From: Variovorax sp. CAN15
GTDB taxonomy: Bacteria > Pseudomonadota > Gammaproteobacteria > Burkholderiales > Burkholderiaceae_C
DNA length: 64,000 bases
Direction of reading: 5' to 3'
Assembly: GCF_030462475.1 (NCBI RefSeq)
Contig: NZ_JASMRZ010000005.1
Coordinates: 78,922-142,921, forward strand
Notes under the pieces: model-generated
Databases searched by the model: none
Told to the model about the DNA's origin: nothing
What the model saw: only the letters and a program-made list of their open reading frames with translations
Program-made: the position numbers and the translations under genes
Part shown: in pieces, positions 1-8,362 of the stretch
Layout of the letters: each line of letters begins with the position of its first letter
Numbering within the stretch: position 1 is the stretch's first letter

Positions 1-1
1 G

Positions 2-529
2 CTCGTCTTCACGGGCCCGATGGGCGTGGGCAAGACCACGGCCATCGCCGCCATCAGCGAAACACCACCGGTCAGCACCGAGGTCGCCAATGCCGACGCC
101 TCTGTCGCCAAGGCCACCACCACCGTCGGGCTCGACTTCGGCCAGGTCACGCTGGACAACGGCGACCGCCTGCGCCTGTACGGCACGCCGGGGCAGGCCC
201 GCTTCGACTTCATGTGGAAGATCCTGGTGCGCGACGCGCTGGGCTTCGCCATCCTCATCGACAACAGCCGGCCAGACCCGCTCGCCGACATGGCGGCCTA
301 CCTCGACGGCTTCGCGGGCGCGCTCGAGAAGATGCCTTGTGCGATCGGCGTCAGCCGGCTGCCCACCCATCCCTTTCCCACGCTCGACGACTATGCGCAC
401 GCACTGGCGGCGCGCGGGCTGGTGCTGCCGGTGATGGCGACCGATCCGCGCCGCAGGGACGACGTCGTCGCGCTGATCGAGACGCTGCTGATGCAGATAG
501 AGGCGCTCGACGAAGAGATCGCGCCATGA
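2..529 (+). CDS. Small Ras-like GTPase of the COG2229 type, 5' end cut by the window
   Basis: The frame is open from the first codon of the window, so the gene begins upstream. A Walker A loop reads GPMGVGKTT at visible codons 5-13, and a switch II-like YGTPGQARF sits near codon 60. The place where an NKxD base-recognition motif is expected reads GVSRLP, so guanine specificity is not obvious. This pattern is typical of small GTPases (MglA or COG2229 type) that work with Roadblock/LC7 proteins, and two such genes follow, the first overlapping this stop by 4 bp. By family the role is a nucleotide switch in a cytoplasmic signalling or polarity module. The partner and process cannot be read from the sequence. 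Confidence 0.72.
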   Translation, partial: LVFTGPMGVGKTTAIAAISETPPVSTEVANADASVAKATTTVGLDFGQVTLDNGDRLRLYGTPGQARFDFMWKILVRDALGFAILIDNSRPDPLADMAAYLDGFAGALEKMPCAIGVSRLPTHPFPTLDDYAHALAARGLVLPVMATDPRRRDDVVALIETLLMQIEALDEEIAP

Positions 530-909
530 GGATTCCCCACGAAATCAAGCTGCGCGCCGCGGCCGAGGTGCTGCGCGTGCTGGAAGACGTGAACGGCATC
601 GCCTGCGTGGTCATCGCCACGCCGGACGGCTTCGAGATCGCCAGCGCCAGCCAGCGCCACTTCGAGCCCGCGCGCATCGCCGCGATGGCGAGTTCGATCT
701 CCGCCATTGGCGCCGTCGTGTCGCAGGAGGCGCGGCTGGGCCGCTGCACCTGCATCACGGTGGCCACCGACAAGGGATTCGCGCTCGTCAGCCCGGTGCG
801 CAACGGCGAGACCGAACTGGTGGTGAACGTCATCGCAGACGCCAATGCGGTGCTGGCGCAGGTGATGTACCGGACCGCCGCCTGCGTGCGTGTGCTCGAG
901 GCGCCCTGA
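526..909 (+). CDS. Roadblock/LC7 domain protein
   Basis: This 127-residue protein starts at an ATG that overlaps the GTPase stop (ATGA), so the two are translationally coupled. It is a single alpha/beta domain with the Roadblock layout: an N-terminal helix with VLRVLEDVNG, a strand pair around ACVVIATPDGFEIAS, a central helix, and a final strand pair ending ALVSPVRNGETELVV. Roadblock proteins such as MglB or CvnB dimerise and act as scaffolds or GTPase-activating partners of small GTPases. The gene order GTPase-Roadblock-Roadblock supports that role here. The assignment rests on fold pattern and context, since the family has no catalytic motif. Confidence 0.68.
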   Translation: MRIPHEIKLRAAAEVLRVLEDVNGIACVVIATPDGFEIASASQRHFEPARIAAMASSISAIGAVVSQEARLGRCTCITVATDKGFALVSPVRNGETELVVNVIADANAVLAQVMYRTAACVRVLEAP

Positions 910-1013
910 GCAGCCTGCGGAAAACAACATCGGGCGGGGGCGGTTTGCATGCGACGCCCCCGCTTCATCCCTTCATTCGCATGACTTGAACCGAACCACA
1001 GGAAATCATTGAA

Positions 1014-1373
1014 ATGGCCTCGATCCAGAACAGCCTCGAAAACCTCCTGACCGCCGACGGCGCCCTGTGCGCAGCCGTGGTCGACTCCGCCAGCGGCATG
1101 ATGCTGGGCGCCATCGGCTCCGGTGTCGATCTCGAAGTGGCGGCCGCCGGGAACACCGAGGTGGTGCGCGCCAAGCTCAAGACGATGCGCGCGCTCGGCC
1201 TGAACGACGCCATCGAGGACATCCTGATCACCCTCGGCAAGCAGTACCACCTTCTGCGCCCCATGGCTCAGAAAGAAGGCGTGTTCATCTACTTCGTGCT
1301 GGACAAGTCCAAGTCGAACCTGGCGCTGGCCCGCCGCAAGCTGCAGGACGTCGAGAAGGAAATGGCCTTCTGA
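1014..1373 (+). CDS. Second Roadblock/LC7-like protein
   Basis: This 119-residue cytoplasmic protein has AGGAAAT as ribosome binding site about 8 nt before the ATG. It shows an N-terminal helix (IQNSLENLLTADG), a hydrophobic strand pair (LCAAVVDSASGMMLGAI), a central helix, then ILITLGKQYHLLRPM and a strand FIYFVLDKS before a charged C-terminal helix. This matches the Roadblock fold rather than any enzyme family. The 104 bp gap from the first Roadblock gene has no clear terminator, so the three genes probably form one unit. A heteromeric Roadblock pair regulating the GTPase is an inference. Confidence 0.6.
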   Translation: MASIQNSLENLLTADGALCAAVVDSASGMMLGAIGSGVDLEVAAAGNTEVVRAKLKTMRALGLNDAIEDILITLGKQYHLLRPMAQKEGVFIYFVLDKSKSNLALARRKLQDVEKEMAF

Positions 1374-1417
1374 GCTTCCGGGCAGAAGGCCGTCACCCGC
1401 CCACGGGCGGATCGCCG

Positions 1418-1450
1418 GGCCGGCTCCCTTGCGGGGGGCCGGCCTTTCTT
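1418..1450. terminator. GC-rich hairpin between convergent genes
   Basis: The arms GGCCGGCTCCC and GGGGGGCCGGCC pair around a TTGC loop with one mismatch and are followed by CTTTCTT. It lies 45 bp after the second Roadblock stop and touches the stop of the Lrp gene on the other strand. It is probably a rho-independent terminator for the + strand unit. It is not a copy of the repeat found at the other convergent junctions. Confidence 0.6.
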
Positions 1451-1959
1451 CATTCCATCCCCTGGGCCGTGCGCGCGCGGGTGCCTCCGCCCAGGTGCGC
1501 CAGCGGCAGCGCACTGCTGGCTTTCACCTCGCCCAGCGAGAAGCTGGTGTGCAGGTCCTTCACGTTCGGCAGGTTCATCAGGTGCTGGCGCGCGAAGGCC
1601 GAGAAGCTGTCGAGGTCCTGGGCCACCACCTGCAGCTCGAAGGTGCCGGTGCCGCTGATGTAGTGGCAGGCGATCACGTCGGGCAGCTTGCGGATCGCGT
1701 CCTCCAGCCGTCGCGTGGCCTCGTGGGTGACGCGCTCGGTATCGACCCGCACGAAGGCGAGCACGCCCAGGCCGATCTTGTGGCGGTCGATCTCGGCGTG
1801 GTAGCCCTTGATGAAGCCGGCTTCCTCCAGCGCGCGCACCCGGCGCCAGCAGGGCGCGGCCGACAGGCCCACGCGCTGCGCAAGCTCGGCGTTGGTAAGG
1901 CGTCCGTCGGCCTGCAGTTCTTGCAGGATTGCGAGGTCGAACTTGTCAATGCTTTCCAT
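1450..1959 (-). CDS. Lrp/AsnC family transcriptional regulator
   Basis: A 169-residue regulator. The chosen ATG gives the standard Lrp start MESIDKFDLAILQELQADGR. An upstream in-frame start would add 29 unrelated residues. The winged helix-turn-helix spans about residues 4-55 (RLTNAELAQRVGLS then the recognition helix), and the rest is the RAM/AsnC ligand-binding domain that forms octamers in this family. It is divergent from the indolepyruvate ferredoxin oxidoreductase gene across 175 bp. Lrp regulators commonly control a divergent amino-acid gene, so this one probably senses an aromatic or branched-chain amino acid and controls that oxidoreductase. The target is inferred. Confidence 0.88.
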   Translation of the reverse strand: MESIDKFDLAILQELQADGRLTNAELAQRVGLSAAPCWRRVRALEEAGFIKGYHAEIDRHKIGLGVLAFVRVDTERVTHEATRRLEDAIRKLPDVIACHYISGTGTFELQVVAQDLDSFSAFARQHLMNLPNVKDLHTSFSLGEVKASSALPLAHLGGGTRARTAQGME

Positions 1960-2134
1960 AAGTGCCGATGTTAAGCAAGATTCTTTCTGGAAGCTCGTTT
2001 TTCCGGGCAAAGAACGCAAACACCTGTCGCGGACCCCGGCATACACTTTGCGTGATCATGGGCTCGTGCCCTACCCGGGCACAGACCCAGAAACAGCCAG
2101 GCCCACGAGGCCCTGCCAAACGGAGACAAACGAC
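1960..2134. promoter_or_regulatory. Divergent promoter region between Lrp gene and oxidoreductase gene
   Basis: This 175 bp gap must hold the promoters of both divergent genes and probably the Lrp binding sites. Visible features are an A/T-richer stretch next to the Lrp start and a small hairpin, GTGCCC-TACCC-GGGCAC at 2066-2082, in the probable leader of the oxidoreductase gene. A GGAGA ribosome binding site lies just before the ATG at 2135. No -35/-10 pair could be assigned with confidence. Confidence 0.4.
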
Positions 2135-5100
2135 ATGAATGCACCGCTACCCGCGCACATTCGCAAGGCCCTCGAAACCGTCACGCTGGACGACAAATAC
2201 TCCCTCGACTACGGCCGCGCATTCATGAGCGGCGTGCAAGCCCTGGTGAAGCTGCCCATGCTGCAGCGGCTGCGGGACCAGCAGGCCGGCAAGAACACCG
2301 CCGGCTTCATCAGCGGCTATCGCGGCTCCCCGCTCGGCGGCTACGACCAGGCGCTGTGGAAGGCCAGCAAGTTCCTCAAAGAGCAGAACATCGTCTTCCA
2401 GCCCGGCGTGAACGAAGAGCTGGCCGCCACCGCGCTATGGGGCACCCAGCAACTGGGCTTCTCCCCGCAGGGCACCAACAAGTTCGACGGCGTCTTCGGC
2501 ATCTGGTACGGCAAGGGCCCGGGCGTGGACCGCTGCTCGGACGTCTTCAAGCACGCCAACATGGCCGGCACCACCGAGTTCGGCGGCGTGATCGCGGTGG
2601 CGGGCGACGACCACATCTCCAAGAGCTCCACCGCCGCTCACCAGAGCGACCACATCTTCAAGGCCTGCGGCACGCCGGTGTTCTTCCCGGCGAACGTGCA
2701 GGAAATCCTCGACCTGGGCATCCACGCCTTCGCCATGAGCCGCTTCTCGGGCGTGTGGTCGGGCATGAAGACGATCCAGGAGATCGTCGAGTCGAGCGCC
2801 ACGGCCATGATCGACCCCGAGCGCGTGGAGATCGTCATTCCCACCGACTTCGAGATGCCGCCCGGCGGCCTGCACATCCGCTGGCCCGACCATGCGCTGG
2901 AGCAGGAAGCCCGGCTCATGCACTACAAGTGGTACGCCGCGCTGGCCTACATCCGCGCCAACCGGCTCAACCACAACGTGATCGAGGGCCCCAACGACCG
3001 CTTCGGCATCATGGCCAGCGGCAAGGCCTACAACGACACCCGCCAGGCGCTCATCGACCTGGGCCTGGACGACGCGGCCTGCCGCCAGCTCGGCATCCGC
3101 CTGCACAAGGTGGGCGTGGTGTGGCCGCTGGAGGCGCAGCTCACGCGCCAGTTCGCCACCGGCCTGCAAGAAATTCTGGTGGTCGAGGAGAAGCGCCAGG
3201 TCATCGAATACCAGCTCAAGGAAGAGCTCTACAACTGGCGCCCCGACGTGCGGCCCAACGTGGTCGGCAAGTTCGACGAGGGCGAGGTGCACGCGGCCGA
3301 GGGCTACTCGGGCGGTGAATGGTCGATGCCCAACCCGACCTCGCACACGCTGCTGCGCGCCAACGCCGACCTGAACCCGGCGCTCATCGCCAAGGCCATC
3401 GCCACGCGCCTGAAGAAGACCGGCCTGCTGGCCGCCGCCGGCGCCGACATGGCCGCGCGCATCGACGCGCAGCTCGCCATCCTCGAAGCCAAGGAGCGTT
3501 CGATGGTGGTGCAGCAGGCTTCCACCAGCGTGGTCGACGCCACGCGCCAGCCCTGGTTCTGCTCGGGCTGCCCGCACAACACCAGCACCGTGGTGCCCGA
3601 GGGCTCGCGCGCGATGGGCGGCATCGGCTGCCACTTCATGGCGACCTGGATGGACCGCTCCACCATCGGCTTCACGCAGATGGGCGGCGAGGGCGTGCCA
3701 TGGGTGGGCCAGCAGCCCTTCACCACAGACCAGCACATCTTTGCGAACCTGGGCGACGGCACGTATTTCCACAGCGGCCTGCTCGCCATCCGCCAGAGCA
3801 TCGCGGCTGGTGTGAACATCACCTACAAGATCCTCTACAACGACGCGGTCGCCATGACCGGCGGCCAGCAGGTCGGCGAACGGCCCGAAGGCCACTCGGT
3901 GCTGCAGATTGCCGAGAGCCTGCATGCCGAGGGCGCGGTGAAGGTCGTCATCGTCACCGACGAGCCCGAGAAGTACGAGGGCGTGAACATCCCCGGCGAC
4001 CACGTGCAGGTCAAGCACCGCGACCTGCTCGACGACGTGCAGCGCGAGTTCCGCAAGATCGCGGGCACCACGGCCATCATCTACGACCAGACCTGCGCCA
4101 CCGAGAAGCGCCGCCGCCGCAAGCGCGGCACGGCCGTCGATCCGGCCAAGCGCGTGGTCATCAACGAGCTGGTCTGCGAAGGCTGCGGCGACTGCAGCGT
4201 GCAGAGCAACTGCCTGAGCGTGGAGCCGCTGGAGACCGAGTTCGGCCGCAAGCGCACCATCAACCAGAGCAGCTGCAACAAGGACATGAGCTGCCTGAAG
4301 GGCTTCTGCCCGAGCTTCGTGACGGTCGAGGGCGGCCAGCTCAAGAAGAAGGGCAAGAACAAGGCGGCCACGCCGGCCGAGTTCGGCCTGCTGCCCGAGC
4401 CCTCGATTCCGTCGCTGGCCGGCGGCAGGGTGTGGGGCGTGGTGGTGGCGGGCGTCGGCGGCACCGGCGTCATCACCATCGGCCAGCTGCTGGGCATGGC
4501 GGCGCACATCGAGGCCAAGGGCATCGTCACGCAAGATGCCGCCGGCCTTGCGCAGAAGGGCGGCGCCACCTGGAGCCACGTGCTCATCGGCGATACGCAG
4601 GACGACATCCGCACCACGCGTGTGGGCACGGCGGCGGCCGACCTGATCCTGGCCTGCGATCCGCTGGTCACCGTGAACTCCGAGACCATGGCGCGCATGC
4701 GCGAAGGGCGCACGCACGTGGCGCTCAACAGCCACAGCGCGCCGACGGCGGCCTTCGTGCGCAACGCCAACTGGAAGAACCCCGAGGAAGCCTGCGCCGC
4801 CGAGATCGCGCGCGCCGTGGGCGTGGACGGCGTGGGCAGCTTCGACGCCGACGCCACCGCGACCACGCTGATGGGCGACACCATCTACGTCAACCCGATG
4901 ATCCTGGGCTACGCCTGGCAGAAGGGCTGGATCCCGCTGGCGCACGAGTCGCTGATGCGCGCCATCGAACTGAACGCCGTGGCCGTCGAGAACAACAAGG
5001 CCGCCTTCGAATGGGGCCGCCAGGCAGCGGTGCGGCCGGAAGAACTGCAAAAGCGCGTGCGCCCGGGCCAGGTCATCGAGTTCAAGAAGCGCGAGTCGGT

Positions 5101-5746
5101 CGAGAGCATCGTCGCGCGCCGCGCGGAGTTCCTCACCGGCTACCAGAACGCCGCCTACGCCGACGAATACAAGCGCTTCGTGGGCAAGGTGCAGCAGGCC
5201 GAGTCGTCCGTGGGCAAGAGCACCGCGCTGTCCGAAGCGGTGGCGCGGTATCTTTTCAAGCTGATGGCGTACAAGGATGAGTACGAAGTCGCCCGCCTGC
5301 ACACCGACCGCACTTTCCTCGACCGCGTCGAGGGCATGTTCGAAGGCGACTACAAGCTCAACTACCACCTGGCGCCGCCGATCATCGCGAGGAAGAACGC
5401 CAAGGGGCAGCTGCAGAAGCAGAAGTTCGGCCCCTGGATGCTGACCGGCTTCAGGTTCCTCGCGAAGCTCAAGGGCCTGCGCGGCACGGCGCTCGACGTC
5501 TTCGGGCGCACCGAGGAGCGCCGCACCGAGCGCGCGCTGATCGGCGAGTACCGCGCCAGCATCGAGGAAGTGATCGGCGCGCTGCGCGCCGACAACCACG
5601 CGCTGGCACTGGAGATCGCCAGCCTGCCCGAGCAGATCCGCGGCTACGGCCACGTGAAGGACCGCAACCTGGCGGCTGCCCGCACCCGCTGGAGCGAGCT
5701 GATGGCCAGGTGGCGCAACCCGCAGGGGCAGCGCGCGGCGGCCTGA
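2135..5746 (+). CDS. Indolepyruvate ferredoxin oxidoreductase family protein (fused subunits)
   Basis: A 1203-residue thiamine-diphosphate and iron-sulfur enzyme expected to decarboxylate aryl- or other 2-oxoacids oxidatively to acyl-CoA with ferredoxin as acceptor, in amino-acid degradation. Order: an alpha-like domain (about residues 20-400), a TPP-binding region with CSGCPHN near 475, GGIGCHF, and GDGTYFHSG near 540, a cysteine cluster CEGCGDCSVQSNC near 680 followed by further cysteines, the gamma domain starting GVGGTGVITIGQLLG near 773, and a C-terminal domain of the DUF6537 type. Length fits the fused proteobacterial form. The ATG follows GGAGA by a normal spacing. The in-frame sequence upstream lies antisense to the Lrp gene and was excluded. 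The true substrate is unknown. Confidence 0.9.
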   Translation: MNAPLPAHIRKALETVTLDDKYSLDYGRAFMSGVQALVKLPMLQRLRDQQAGKNTAGFISGYRGSPLGGYDQALWKASKFLKEQNIVFQPGVNEELAATALWGTQQLGFSPQGTNKFDGVFGIWYGKGPGVDRCSDVFKHANMAGTTEFGGVIAVAGDDHISKSSTAAHQSDHIFKACGTPVFFPANVQEILDLGIHAFAMSRFSGVWSGMKTIQEIVESSATAMIDPERVEIVIPTDFEMPPGGLHIRWPDHALEQEARLMHYKWYAALAYIRANRLNHNVIEGPNDRFGIMASGKAYNDTRQALIDLGLDDAACRQLGIRLHKVGVVWPLEAQLTRQFATGLQEILVVEEKRQVIEYQLKEELYNWRPDVRPNVVGKFDEGEVHAAEGYSGGEWSMPNPTSHTLLRANADLNPALIAKAIATRLKKTGLLAAAGADMAARIDAQLAILEAKERSMVVQQASTSVVDATRQPWFCSGCPHNTSTVVPEGSRAMGGIGCHFMATWMDRSTIGFTQMGGEGVPWVGQQPFTTDQHIFANLGDGTYFHSGLLAIRQSIAAGVNITYKILYNDAVAMTGGQQVGERPEGHSVLQIAESLHAEGAVKVVIVTDEPEKYEGVNIPGDHVQVKHRDLLDDVQREFRKIAGTTAIIYDQTCATEKRRRRKRGTAVDPAKRVVINELVCEGCGDCSVQSNCLSVEPLETEFGRKRTINQSSCNKDMSCLKGFCPSFVTVEGGQLKKKGKNKAATPAEFGLLPEPSIPSLAGGRVWGVVVAGVGGTGVITIGQLLGMAAHIEAKGIVTQDAAGLAQKGGATWSHVLIGDTQDDIRTTRVGTAAADLILACDPLVTVNSETMARMREGRTHVALNSHSAPTAAFVRNANWKNPEEACAAEIARAVGVDGVGSFDADATATTLMGDTIYVNPMILGYAWQKGWIPLAHESLMRAIELNAVAVENNKAAFEWGRQAAVRPEELQKRVRPGQVIEFKKRESVESIVARRAEFLTGYQNAAYADEYKRFVGKVQQAESSVGKSTALSEAVARYLFKLMAYKDEYEVARLHTDRTFLDRVEGMFEGDYKLNYHLAPPIIARKNAKGQLQKQKFGPWMLTGFRFLAKLKGLRGTALDVFGRTEERRTERALIGEYRASIEEVIGALRADNHALALEIASLPEQIRGYGHVKDRNLAAARTRWSELMARWRNPQGQRAAA

Positions 5747-5780
5747 TCTTCAGGGCCGCTTCAGGACCGGCCGACCATGC

Positions 5781-5810
5781 AAAGAGCGCCCATCGGGCGC
5801 TCTTTGCTAT
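5781..5810 (+). terminator. Rho-independent terminator after the oxidoreductase gene
   Basis: A perfect 10 bp stem AAAGAGCGCC/GGCGCTCTTT with a 5-base loop (CATCG) begins 34 bp after the stop codon, with T residues at the 3' end. It ends the upstream unit and separates it from yajC-secD-secF. Confidence 0.85.
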
Positions 5811-6046
5811 TGAAACGGGAGCAGAACGACGGCTTCCCGGGCAGCCGGAAAGCCCTCCCCGCCGCGCCGGATAAGGGCTCCGGGCCGCCATCCGCGCCGA
5901 ATACAATGCCCGGTGCTGTGCGCGGCCAGGCCCCGCCGCGCTTTGACTTGCGGTCCGCATCCCTCGCGACCGCGAAGCCCAAGGAACCGCGGGCGTGACC
6001 CGCGCTCCCGCCGCTTTCTTTCCTTTTCCCTCTGCTGGAGACTCTC
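5811..6046 (+). other. Gene-free leader in front of yajC
   Basis: With the terminator before it, this makes a 300 bp stretch without a gene. No protein with plausible composition was seen. Its pyrimidine-rich end (CTTTCTTTCCTTTTCC) and GGAG at about 6037 immediately precede the yajC start. In many betaproteobacteria queA and tgt lie here; in this window they lie near 54-55 kb instead. Confidence 0.4.
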
Positions 6047-6376
6047 TTGTTCATTTCCTCTGCTTTCGCCCAGACCGCGCCCGCCGCAGGCGGCGGCGAC
6101 ATGATGTCCTCGCTCGGCAGCATGCTGCCCCTGGTGCTGATGTTCGTGGTGCTGTATTTCGTCATGATCCGGCCCCAGATGAAGCGCCAGAAGGAAGCCC
6201 GCGCCATGATCGAGGCCCTGGCCAAGGGCGACGAAGTCGCCACCGCCGGCGGCGTGCTCGGCAAGATCACCTCGCTGGGTGACCAGTACCTCGGCCTCGA
6301 AATCGCCAACGGCGTCGAGATCAAGATCCAGCGCAGCGCCGTTGTGCAGGTCCTGCCCAAGGGCGCCGTCAAATAA
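6047..6376 (+). CDS. yajC: Preprotein translocase accessory subunit YajC
   Basis: A 109-residue inner-membrane protein with one transmembrane helix (about residues 26-43, MLPLVLMFVVLYFVMI) followed by the YajC signature IRPQMKRQKEARAMIEAL and a small beta domain. It joins SecD and SecF in the complex that assists SecYEG during protein export. The start is TTG, placed 7 nt after CTGGAG and giving the short N terminus MFISSAFAQ usual for YajC. It is the first gene of the yajC-secD-secF unit, 78 bp before secD. Confidence 0.95.
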   Translation: MFISSAFAQTAPAAGGGDMMSSLGSMLPLVLMFVVLYFVMIRPQMKRQKEARAMIEALAKGDEVATAGGVLGKITSLGDQYLGLEIANGVEIKIQRSAVVQVLPKGAVK

Positions 6377-6454
6377 AAGCGTGAGCTGACCTTGCGCCTT
6401 CGGGCGCGGGGCCCCAATTCACGCCGTGTTCCGTTTCAGAAAAAGCGCTTTCTC

Positions 6455-8338
6455 ATGAACCGTTACCCGGTCTGGAAGTACGCGATCATCGTGGTCGTGC
6501 TGCTCGTGGGGCTCATCTACGCCCTCCCCAATTTCTTCGGTGAGGCGCCTGCTGTGCAGGTGTCGGCAGCCAAGTCGACCGTCAAGATCGACGCGTCGAC
6601 CCAGGCCAGGGTGGAGGGGCTGCTCAAGGCGGCAGGCCTCACGCCCGACCTGCTGACCCTCGATCCCACCGCGGTGCGGGTTCGCTTCGCAACCCCTGAC
6701 GACCAGATCAAGGCGCGCGACACGCTGCAGCAAGCGCTGGTGCCCGACGCGGACGACGCCTCCTACACGGTGGCGCTGAACCTCGTGTCGCGCTCGCCCT
6801 CGTGGCTGACGGCGCTGCACGCCTTCCCGATGTACCTGGGCCTCGACCTGCGCGGCGGCGTCGACTTCCTGCTGCAGGTCGACATGCGAGGCGTGCTCGA
6901 CAAGAAGGCCGAGTCCTTCGCCGGCGACATCCGCACGGGCCTGCGCGAGAAGAAGGTGCGCGGCAGCGCCGTGAACCGCAATGGCCAGACCGTCGAGATC
7001 ACGCTGCGCGATGCCGACAGCGTCGATATCGCCCGGCGCCTGATCCAGGACCAGATGCCCGACCTGAGCACCGTCGAGACCCAGCAGGGCAGCGAATGGC
7101 GCATCGTGGCCAGCATCAAGCCCGAGGCCGCGCGCCGCTTCCAGGACGCGGCGCTCAAGCAGAACGTGACCACGCTGCACAACCGGATCAACGAACTCGG
7201 CGTGGCCGAGCCCGTGATCCAGCAGCAGGGCATCGACCGCATCGTCGTGCAGCTGCCCGGCATGCAGGACCCGGCCCAGGCCAAGCGCATCATCGGCCGC
7301 ACCGCCACGCTCGAGATGCGCCTGGTGGACGAAAGCGCCGAGGGCCGCGCCGCCGAACTGAGCGGCGGCCCCGTGCCCTTCGGCTCGGAGAAATTCCTCG
7401 ACCGCCAGGGCCGTCCGGTGATCGTGAAGAAGCAGGTGCTCGTCACCGGCGAGAACCTCACCGACGCGCAGCCCGGCTTCGACCAGCAGAGCAATCAGCC
7501 CAAGGTCGACCTGACCATGGACTCCAAGGGCGGCACCATCATGCGTGACGTCAGCCGCGAGAACTACAAGAAGCGCATGGCCATGCTGATCTTCGAGAAG
7601 GGCAAGGGCGAAGTGCTCACGGCTCCCTCGATCAACGGCGAGCTTGGCAACCGCTTCCAGATCTCCGGCTCGATGAGCGTGGCGGAGGCCAACGACCTCG
7701 CGCTGCTGCTGCGCGCCGGCTCGCTGGCCGCGCCGATGGAAATCATCCAGGAGCGCACCATCGGCCCGACGCAGGGCGCCGAGAACATCAAGAAGGGCTT
7801 CGACAGCGTGATGTACGGCTTCGCCGCGATCATGGTGTTCATGTGCATCTACTACGCGCTGTTCGGCCTGTTCTCGTCGATCGCGCTGGCCGTCAACCTG
7901 CTGCTGCTGGTGGCCATTCTTTCCATCCTGCAGGCCACGCTCACGCTGCCGGGCATCGCGGCCATGGCGCTGGCCATCGGCGTGGCCATCGACTCCAACG
8001 TGCTGATCAACGAGCGGGTGCGCGAGGAACTGCGCAACGGGGCGTCGCCGCAGGCGGCGATCCACGCGGGCTACGAACGCGCCTGGGGCACGATCCTGGA
8101 CTCCAACGTGACCACGCTGATCGCGGGTATCGCGCTGCTGGCCTTCGGCTCGGGCCCGGTGCGCGGCTTCGCGGTGGTGCACTGCATCGGCATCGTCACC
8201 TCGATGTTCTCGGCGGTGTTCTTCTCGCGCGGTCTCGTCAACTTCTGGTACGGCCAGAAGAAGAAGCTCAAGTCGGTTTCCATCGGCACGGTGTGGCGCC
8301 CCTCGACCGACGGTACGGCCGTGGCCGAAACCAAGTAA
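6455..8338 (+). CDS. secD: Protein translocase subunit SecD
   Basis: A 627-residue inner-membrane protein of the RND-like SecDF pair, which uses the proton gradient to pull proteins across the membrane after SecA action. The ATG was chosen to give MNRYPVWKYA followed by the first membrane helix (about residues 9-25). The extra upstream in-frame residues have no membrane character. A large periplasmic part contains the conserved LGLDLRGGVDFLLQVD. The C-terminal part carries five membrane helices, with the GIAAMALAIGVAIDSNVLINERVREE motif split across a helix and loop. Length is normal for the family. It is 24 bp upstream of secF. Confidence 0.97.
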   Translation: MNRYPVWKYAIIVVVLLVGLIYALPNFFGEAPAVQVSAAKSTVKIDASTQARVEGLLKAAGLTPDLLTLDPTAVRVRFATPDDQIKARDTLQQALVPDADDASYTVALNLVSRSPSWLTALHAFPMYLGLDLRGGVDFLLQVDMRGVLDKKAESFAGDIRTGLREKKVRGSAVNRNGQTVEITLRDADSVDIARRLIQDQMPDLSTVETQQGSEWRIVASIKPEAARRFQDAALKQNVTTLHNRINELGVAEPVIQQQGIDRIVVQLPGMQDPAQAKRIIGRTATLEMRLVDESAEGRAAELSGGPVPFGSEKFLDRQGRPVIVKKQVLVTGENLTDAQPGFDQQSNQPKVDLTMDSKGGTIMRDVSRENYKKRMAMLIFEKGKGEVLTAPSINGELGNRFQISGSMSVAEANDLALLLRAGSLAAPMEIIQERTIGPTQGAENIKKGFDSVMYGFAAIMVFMCIYYALFGLFSSIALAVNLLLLVAILSILQATLTLPGIAAMALAIGVAIDSNVLINERVREELRNGASPQAAIHAGYERAWGTILDSNVTTLIAGIALLAFGSGPVRGFAVVHCIGIVTSMFSAVFFSRGLVNFWYGQKKKLKSVSIGTVWRPSTDGTAVAETK

Positions 8339-8362
8339 GACGCAGAAGAAAGACGCACAGCC

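Noticed and set aside
1418..1450. The hairpin after the Roadblock genes as another copy of the palindromic repeat
   Set aside because: It has a GGCCGGCTCCC stem and lacks the CCCCCAGGC, CACTTCGTG and AACACC blocks that define the repeat.
2435..5653. A very long open frame on the minus strand opposite the oxidoreductase gene, and similar long antisense frames opposite secD-secF and the DUF1631 gene
   Set aside because: High GC content at third codon positions leaves antisense frames open. Their translations are rich in Arg, His and Ala without family motifs, and the + strand genes are clear.
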